From: Nonomuraea harbinensis
Lineage (GTDB): Bacteria > Actinomycetota > Actinomycetes > Streptosporangiales > Streptosporangiaceae
Assembly (NCBI RefSeq): GCF_019396385.1
Contig: NZ_JAHKRN010000003.1
Location: 248,001-312,000 of the forward strand
Direction of reading: 5' to 3'
Length of the DNA: 64,000 bases
The translations under genes were made by a program, and so were the position numbers. Below, one piece after another: positions 59,157 to 64,000 of the stretch. The notes beneath the pieces are model-generated. The model was not told the origin of the DNA, did not search any database, and saw nothing but the letters and a program-made list of their open reading frames with translations. Position 1 is the stretch's first letter, and each line of letters starts with the position of its first letter.

Positions 59157-59162
59157 AGATTA
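59157..59162 (-). promoter_or_regulatory. -10 element of leaderless lipoprotein gene
   Basis: TAATCT on the minus strand (plus AGATTA), six bases before the GTG at 59150. Confidence 0.5.
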
Positions 59163-59337
59163 AGCACCCGCCGATCACGCGCGTAAGTTGAGGACTGATT
59201 ACGACTCCGCATCCAAGTGCCGACAGTTACCCCGCTGCCCTGGCATCACCATGCAGGCATTTTGTACGTTTCCGTCATTCGATCGGGAACGCTCGGCGTG
59301 CTGACGGATCCCGGCCTGGAATGAAGGAGATTACTTC

Positions 59338-60633
59338 ATGGTCCGCATTGCTCCCGTGGGACGGGTGCTGGCTGTCGTGGCTGCCACCAGCCTCGCCCTG
59401 ACAGCTTGCGGTGGTGGCAGCGACACCGCCTCGCAATCCACACCGTCATCGGCTGCGCCATCCTCCGCGGCCCCCGCGGCAGAGGGCGACGGCACGCTTA
59501 CCCTGGGCACGCTGCTGCCGCAGACGGGGTCGCTCGCGTTCCTCGGCCCGCCCGAGTTCGCGGGCGTCGACCTGGCCGTCAAGGAGATCAACGAGGCCGG
59601 CGGCGTGCTCGGCAAGGACGTCGTCAAGATCCACACCGACTCCGGCGACACGACCACCAACATCGCCTCCCAGTCGGTCGACAACCTGCTGGCGCAGAAG
59701 GCCGACGCCATCATCGGCGCCGCCTCCTCGTCGGTCTCGGAGACGGTGATCGACAAGATCACCGGCGCGGGCGTCATCCAGTTCTCCCCGGCCAACACCT
59801 CCGACACGTTCACCACCATCGCCGACAAGGGCCTCTACTTCCGCACCTCGCCGCCGGACAAGCTGCAGGGCCGCGTCCTCGGTGACCTGATCGTCGCCGA
59901 CGGCAACGCCACGGTCGCCATCATGGCGATGCAGGACTCCTACGGCACCGGCCTGGCCGACCAGGTCGTCAAGACCGTCGAGGACGGTGGCGCCGAGGTG
60001 GTCGAGCGGGTCGACTACGACCCGAAGGCCGCCGACTTCGCCGCCGACATCGCCAAGATCAAGGCGAAGAACCCCGCGGGCATCGTGCTCATCGGCTTCG
60101 AGGAGACCGCCAAGGTCATCAACGAGCTGGTCAAGCAGGGTCTGTCGGCCGACAAGCACAAGTGGTACATGGTCGACGGCAACACCTCCAACACCAACTA
60201 CGCCGACATGCCCAAGGGCACCCTGAAGGGTGTCAAGGGCACGATCCCCGGTGCCGCGTCTCCTGAGGACTTCCAGAAGAAGCTCCTCGAGGTCGACGGT
60301 GACCTTGAGGACTTCAGCTACGCGCCGGAGTCGTACGACGCCGCCAACCTGCTCGCGCTGGCCGCTGAGGCCGCCAAGAGCGACTCGGGCACGGCCATCG
60401 CGGCCAAGCTGGCCGAGGTCAGCAAGGGCGGCGAGAAGTGCGACAGCTTCCCGACCTGCGTCGAGCTGCTCAAGGCCGGCAAGGACATCGACTACGACGG
60501 CGTGAGCGGTCCGGTCGAGTTCAACGACGCCGGTGACCCGGCCGTCGCCACCATCGGCATCTACGAGTACGGCGACGACAACAAGTACGGCACCAAGGCC
60601 GTCGAGTACCGCACGGGCAACATCGAGGGCTGA
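59338..60633 (+). CDS. livK: branched-chain amino acid ABC transporter substrate-binding lipoprotein
   Basis: 431-residue periplasmic-binding-protein type I fold with lipobox LTAC (Cys23), then a Ser/Ala linker. The ligand domain opens with LTLGTLLPQTGSLAFLGPPEFAGVDLAV, as in LivJ/LivK proteins. It presumably serves the LivMGF(H) genes on the opposite strand, though the true ligand could be another amino acid or amide. AAGGAG lies eight bases before the ATG. The 175-bp upstream gap (59163-59337) shows no recognised control element. It ends at a strong terminator. Confidence 0.93.
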   Translation: MVRIAPVGRVLAVVAATSLALTACGGGSDTASQSTPSSAAPSSAAPAAEGDGTLTLGTLLPQTGSLAFLGPPEFAGVDLAVKEINEAGGVLGKDVVKIHTDSGDTTTNIASQSVDNLLAQKADAIIGAASSSVSETVIDKITGAGVIQFSPANTSDTFTTIADKGLYFRTSPPDKLQGRVLGDLIVADGNATVAIMAMQDSYGTGLADQVVKTVEDGGAEVVERVDYDPKAADFAADIAKIKAKNPAGIVLIGFEETAKVINELVKQGLSADKHKWYMVDGNTSNTNYADMPKGTLKGVKGTIPGAASPEDFQKKLLEVDGDLEDFSYAPESYDAANLLALAAEAAKSDSGTAIAAKLAEVSKGGEKCDSFPTCVELLKAGKDIDYDGVSGPVEFNDAGDPAVATIGIYEYGDDNKYGTKAVEYRTGNIEG

Positions 60634-60654
60634 TCGCTCCTCCGGTGAGCCACC

Positions 60655-60692
60655 GGGCCCCGGTCCCTCCCCCCTGAGGACCGGGGCCCTTT
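60655..60692 (+). terminator. livK terminator
   Basis: Perfect 12-bp stem GGGCCCCGGTCC / GGACCGGGGCCC followed by TTT, 21 bp past the livK stop. Confidence 0.9.
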
Positions 60693-60699
60693 CACGTGC

Positions 60700-61095
60700 T
60701 CAGGAGCAGCCCTCCTCGATCCGCCCCGCGGCGGCCCGGTACTCCTTGAGCAGTGCCACCTGCCGCGCGCGCGGCAGGCTCGCCACGGACAGGTCCTGGG
60801 TGGTGGCCTCGACCGTACGGACGGCGCCGCCGAGCGAGGCGGGCAGGCGAGGGCCGAACTGGAGGGTGATGCCGCGCACTTCGGCCAGGCGGCCGAGCAC
60901 GGCGTCCTCGAAGCGCTGCGCGTCCTCCTCGCCCGCGGGCTCCAGCAGGAGGCCGGCGTAGCCGATGGCGGAGACCACGCGCGCGCACGGATCGTCGCCG
61001 GGGTCGCCGCCGGTGCTGTAGGCGCCGGCGGCGGGGGCCTGCCCGCAGGCCGCCAGGACGGGGAGCATGAGCACGAACGCCACGAAACGGTTCAC
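60700..61095 (-). CDS. small putative lipoprotein, 131 aa
   Basis: 131 residues with signal peptide and lipobox LAACG (Cys17), then a short linker and a helical, Cys-containing domain (DPCARVVSAIGYAGLLLEPAGE to a C-terminal EEGCS). No family recognised. The GTG start lies only 11 bp past the livF-side terminator hairpin, so it needs either read-through or a promoter inside that hairpin. The two domain Cys could form a disulfide. Confidence 0.72.
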   Translation of the reverse strand: MNRFVAFVLMLPVLAACGQAPAAGAYSTGGDPGDDPCARVVSAIGYAGLLLEPAGEEDAQRFEDAVLGRLAEVRGITLQFGPRLPASLGGAVRTVEATTQDLSVASLPRARQVALLKEYRAAAGRIEEGCS

Positions 61096-61105
61096 ATGGC
61101 CATTG

Positions 61106-61147
61106 AAAACGGAGAAGGGGCCCCGGGTGGAGCCCCTTCTCCGTTTC
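61106..61147 (-). terminator. liv operon terminator (bidirectional stem)
   Basis: AACGGAGAAGGGGC pairs with GCCCCTTCTCCGTT around a ten-base loop; on the minus strand it ends in TTTT. It lies 17 bp past the livF stop. Confidence 0.85.
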
Positions 61148-61163
61148 GTGCCGTGATCTACGC

Positions 61164-61949
61164 CTACGCCCTGGCGAGGGTCCCGAGGTACAGCTCGATG
61201 ACCTTGGGGTCGTCGGCGAGCTGGCGTCCGGTGCCGGTGTAGGCGTTACGCCCCTGGTCGAGCACGTAGCCGCGGTGACAGATCTGCAGGCAGCGCCGGG
61301 CGTTCTGCTCCACCATGATGATGGTGACGCCGGCCTTGTTGATCTGCTGGGCCTGGAGGAACACCAGGTCCTGCAGCTTGGGCGACAGGCCCGCCGACGG
61401 CTCGTCCAGCAGCAGCACCGACGGCTCGGTCATGAGCGCCCTGGCCATGGCCACCATCTGCCGCTCACCGCCCGACAGGGAGCCGGCGCGCTGCTTGCGC
61501 CGCTCCTTGAGCGCCGGGAACAGCTCGCAGACGAACTCGAAGCGCTCCTTGAACTTGGCGGGCGCCTGGAAGGCCCCCATCTCGAGGTTCTCCTCGATGG
61601 TCAGGCTGGGGAAGACGTTGTTGGTCTGCGGGACGTAGCCGACGCCGCGCGAGACCAACTGGTGCGCCTTCATGTTGGTGATGTCCTCACCCTTCAGCGT
61701 GACCGTGCCGCTGCGGATGTCGACCAGCCCGAACATGGCCTTGAGGAGCGTCGACTTGCCGGCCCCGTTGGGGCCGATGATGCCGATCAGCTCGCCGTCG
61801 CCCACGTACAGGTCGGAGCCGTTGAGGATGTTGACACCCGGCAGGTAGCCGGCGATCAGCTCGTCGCAGCGGAGCACGGCGTTCTCGGCGCCGCTGAGAT
61901 GGTCGCTGCGGTCGGTGACGGCGGCCTTGGACTCGGGGACGGCGTTCAC
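61164..61949 (-). CDS. livF: branched-chain amino acid ABC transporter ATP-binding protein LivF
   Basis: 261-residue ATPase: Walker A IGPNGAGKST, signature LSGGERQMVAMARAL, Walker B PSVLLLDEPSAGLSP and the switch His position taken by a Gln-containing EQNARRCL, normal for LivF. The N-terminal 25 residues are an extension before VLRCDELIAGY. The GTG start overlaps the livG stop by 4 bp. Last gene before the terminator. Confidence 0.95.
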   Translation of the reverse strand: MNAVPESKAAVTDRSDHLSGAENAVLRCDELIAGYLPGVNILNGSDLYVGDGELIGIIGPNGAGKSTLLKAMFGLVDIRSGTVTLKGEDITNMKAHQLVSRGVGYVPQTNNVFPSLTIEENLEMGAFQAPAKFKERFEFVCELFPALKERRKQRAGSLSGGERQMVAMARALMTEPSVLLLDEPSAGLSPKLQDLVFLQAQQINKAGVTIIMVEQNARRCLQICHRGYVLDQGRNAYTGTGRQLADDPKVIELYLGTLARA

Positions 61950-62878
61950 TTGCTCTCCTCCTGGATCTCGGCCTCAAGCGCGTCCTCGGCCTCGTGAAGC
62001 TGCTCCTCCAGCTCGCTCTCCGAGAGCGGCGCGTCATGGTGGGCGCCCAGGTAGGCGTCGATGACCCGCTGGTCGGACATGATGGTGTCCGGCGGGCCCT
62101 CGGCGATGACGGCGCCCTGTGCCATGACGATGACCCAGTCGCTGATGTCGCGCACCATGTCCATGTCGTGCTCGACGAACAGCACGCTCATGCCCTGCTC
62201 GCGCAGGTCCTTGACGTGGCCGAGGAGCGACTGGGTGAGCGCCGGGTTGACCCCCGCCATGGGCTCGTCGAGCATGACCAGCTCGGGCTCGACCATGAGG
62301 GCGCGGGCCATCTCCAGCAGCTTGCGCTGGCCGCCGGAGAGCGAGCCGGCGAAGTCCTCGCGCTTGGCGTCGAGCTTGAACCTCGCCAGCAGTTCGTCGG
62401 CGCGGGCGGTGATCCGGTCCTCCTGGCCGCGCCAGGACCCGGGGATCAGCGCGCGCCAGAAGTTCTCGCCCTTCTGACCCTGCGCGCCGAGCCTCATGTT
62501 CTCCAGCACGGTGAGCCGCGACAGCGCCTTGGTGAGCTGGAAGGTGCGGACCATGCCGGCGCGCGCGACCTTGTGGGCCGGCACGCCGTTCATCTTGCGC
62601 CCGTTGAACGTCCACTCGCCCGAGTCGGCGGTGTCGAAGCCGGTGAGCTGGTTGAAGAACGTGGTCTTGCCCGCGCCGTTGGGGCCGATGAGGGCGGTGA
62701 TGGAGCCGCGCTGGACCTCCACGTGCCCGACGTCGACGGCGGTCAGGCCGCCGAAGCGGCGCACGACGTTGTCGACCACGAGGATCGGGTCGGGCTTGGC
62801 CACGCCCGGCTCGTGGGGGAGGTCCTTGAACGCGGCCAGCGCGGCGGCCTTGCGGTCGGTGGCGGTCTCAGCGTGCAT
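61946..62878 (-). CDS. livG: branched-chain amino acid ABC transporter ATP-binding protein LivG
   Basis: 310-residue ATPase: Walker A IGPNGAGKTT, the LivG-type insert VARAGMVRTFQLTKAL, signature LSGGQRKLLEMARAL, Walker B PELVMLDEPMAGVNP and switch VEHDMDMVRDI. N- and C-terminal acidic extensions (about 30 residues each) are beyond the core. The ATG overlaps the livM 3' end by 11 bp. Confidence 0.95.
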   Translation of the reverse strand: MHAETATDRKAAALAAFKDLPHEPGVAKPDPILVVDNVVRRFGGLTAVDVGHVEVQRGSITALIGPNGAGKTTFFNQLTGFDTADSGEWTFNGRKMNGVPAHKVARAGMVRTFQLTKALSRLTVLENMRLGAQGQKGENFWRALIPGSWRGQEDRITARADELLARFKLDAKREDFAGSLSGGQRKLLEMARALMVEPELVMLDEPMAGVNPALTQSLLGHVKDLREQGMSVLFVEHDMDMVRDISDWVIVMAQGAVIAEGPPDTIMSDQRVIDAYLGAHHDAPLSESELEEQLHEAEDALEAEIQEESK

Positions 62879-63854
62879 TGATGGCCAGCTCCCTCTTGTC
62901 GCCGAAGATGCCTTGCGGGCGGTAGACGAGCAGGAGGATCAGCCCCAGTCCGACCAGCAGGAAGCGGAACGGGCCGACCTGCGTGATGTCCATGAAGGTG
63001 ATGACTCCGGACTGCACCGCGCCGCTGAGGAGGCCGTTGACGAGCACCAGCAGCACCCAGAAGATCGACGCGCCGACCACCGGGCCGAACACGCGGGCGG
63101 CGCCGCCGAGGATGACGATCGTGTAGGCGAAGAACGTGGTCTCGGTGCCGAAGATGTCGGGCTGCACGGACCCGGTGGCGAGTCCGTAGACGAAGCCGCC
63201 CAGGCAGCCGAGCACGCCGCCGAGGATCAGCGACTGCATCTTGTAGGAGAACACGTTCTTGCCGAGGCTGCGCACGGCGTCCTCGTCCTCGCGGATGGCC
63301 TTGAGCACGCGTCCCCACGGGCTCTTCATCAGCAGGAAGACGATGAGGCAGGCGATGGCGATCAGGACCCAGCCGACGGTGAGCACCCACATCTCGCGCT
63401 CGTTGAAGCTCAGCGGCCAGAACCCGTAGGTCCCCTCCGCGTAGGGGTTGATCTCGTAGAAGCCCTGTGAGAAGCCGCGCCGGCCGTCGGAGCCGCCGAA
63501 GACGCTCTTGAACTCCACGGAACGGAAGATGAGTCTGACGATCTCCGCCGCGGCGATGGTCACGATGGCCAGATAGTCGGCGCGCAGCCGCAGCGTGGGG
63601 ATGCCCAGGAGGAAGGCCAGCAGGACCGCGGCGACCAGGCCGACGCCGATGCCGATCCAGAAGGGCAGCCCGATCACGGTGACGGTGACGGCCAGGCCGT
63701 AGCCGGCGACGGCCAGGAACGCCGACTGGCCGAAGTTGAGCAGGCCGGTGTAGCCGAAGTGGATGTTGATGCCGATGGCGGCGAGCGCGTACCACACCGT
63801 CTCGACGCCGATGGCGGCCTTGAGGGTGGTGGAGAGGATGATGTCCCAGTTCAT
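62868..63854 (-). CDS. livM: branched-chain amino acid ABC transporter permease LivM
   Basis: 328-residue permease with about nine hydrophobic helices. The GYTGLLNFGQSAFLAVAGYG segment near residue 33 and the cytoplasmic coupling loop KSPWGRVLKAIREDEDAVRSLG near 175 are those of LivM. It pairs with LivH to form the channel. Ten bp separate it from the livH stop. Confidence 0.94.
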   Translation of the reverse strand: MNWDIILSTTLKAAIGVETVWYALAAIGINIHFGYTGLLNFGQSAFLAVAGYGLAVTVTVIGLPFWIGIGVGLVAAVLLAFLLGIPTLRLRADYLAIVTIAAAEIVRLIFRSVEFKSVFGGSDGRRGFSQGFYEINPYAEGTYGFWPLSFNEREMWVLTVGWVLIAIACLIVFLLMKSPWGRVLKAIREDEDAVRSLGKNVFSYKMQSLILGGVLGCLGGFVYGLATGSVQPDIFGTETTFFAYTIVILGGAARVFGPVVGASIFWVLLVLVNGLLSGAVQSGVITFMDITQVGPFRFLLVGLGLILLLVYRPQGIFGDKRELAINAR

Positions 63855-63864
63855 GATTCCCCCG

Positions 63865-64000
63865 TCAGCCGATCCGCTCTCGGCGGCCGAGGATGCCCTG
63901 CGGCCGGAAGAGGAGCACGAGGATGAGCACGGCCAGCGCGCCGACGTTCTTGAGCTCCGGTGGTATCCACAGCGTCGAGACCTGGATGAACAGGCCGACG
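63865..64000 (-). CDS. livH: LivH-type permease, 3' end only
   Basis: Only the last 44 residues are in the window: a hydrophobic helix followed by LFRPQGILGRRERIG and TGA. This ending is typical of branched-chain amino acid permeases, and the place just upstream of livM fits LivH. Confidence 0.8.
   Translation of the reverse strand, partial: VGLFIQVSTLWIPPELKNVGALAVLILVLLFRPQGILGRRERIG

Overview
The window is chromosomal DNA from a high-GC actinomycete. PriA replaces separate HisA and TrpF enzymes. The his, trp, gltBD, pyk, ANTAR-regulator and liv genes follow the order familiar from Streptomyces and related orders. GTG starts and leaderless promoters are frequent. There is a mycothiol-type (maleylpyruvate isomerase-like) enzyme and an actinobacterial DapD. 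I infer Streptosporangiales or a close relative, but I cannot prove the genus. I see no rRNA, insertion sequence, integrase, phage gene or CRISPR array. The only RNA gene is one tRNA-Leu(CAA).

Layout. 1-2.7 kb: two tandem PASTA-less Ser/Thr protein kinases on the minus strand. 2.8-3.8 kb: a leaderless 18-codon reading frame, a strong intrinsic terminator, then a gene fusing a decayed DAHP-synthase-like domain to an intact AroQ chorismate mutase. 3.9-7.4 kb: a secreted SGNH hydrolase, an aldo/keto reductase and an amino-acid permease. 7.5-16.7 kb: dnaE, an amidase, a small membrane protein, a divergent MurA with Asp in place of the catalytic Cys, and a class A penicillin-binding protein. 16.7-20.5 kb: YbaK, a divergent AraC regulator and Fsr-like MFS exporter, an ATP-dependent DNA ligase and a small hypothetical gene.

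20.7-26.7 kb is a tightly overlapping histidine operon (hisD-hisC-hisB-small membrane protein-hisH-small membrane protein-priA-ridA-hisF). It converges on a glutamine-synthetase-like gene. 28-32.8 kb holds a 53-residue membrane protein, a TIGR03085-type enzyme and a heterodimeric ABC exporter with one degenerate ATP site. 32.8-34.5 kb is a partner-switching module: a HATPase anti-sigma-like protein, a MEDS-STAS fusion and a STAS antagonist. 34.6-39.8 kb holds hisI, the trp-associated membrane protein (trpE is missing from its usual place), a repeat-rich dispanin, a DUF2752 protein and trpCBA.

39.8-44.6 kb is a cell-envelope operon: a MauE/DoxX-like protein, a membrane-anchored DsbA-like thioredoxin, lgt, a VIT-family transporter, and two tandem paralogues of an undescribed exported protein with a conserved Cys pair. 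44.7-57.3 kb holds a BpsA-like aminopropyltransferase homologue with an extra C-terminal region, gltB-gltD, a subtilase with a lipobox-like signal peptide, pyk, dapD and a PNPOx-like protein. 57.5-64 kb holds tRNA-Leu, the ANTAR response regulator, a lipoprotein, livK and, on the opposite strand, livM-livG-livF plus the end of livH.

The most interesting candidates are the pseudo-DAHP-synthase/chorismate mutase with its structured leader, the paired Cys-containing paralogues in an operon with a DsbA-like protein, and the BpsA-like protein. Most of the rest is conserved core metabolism.
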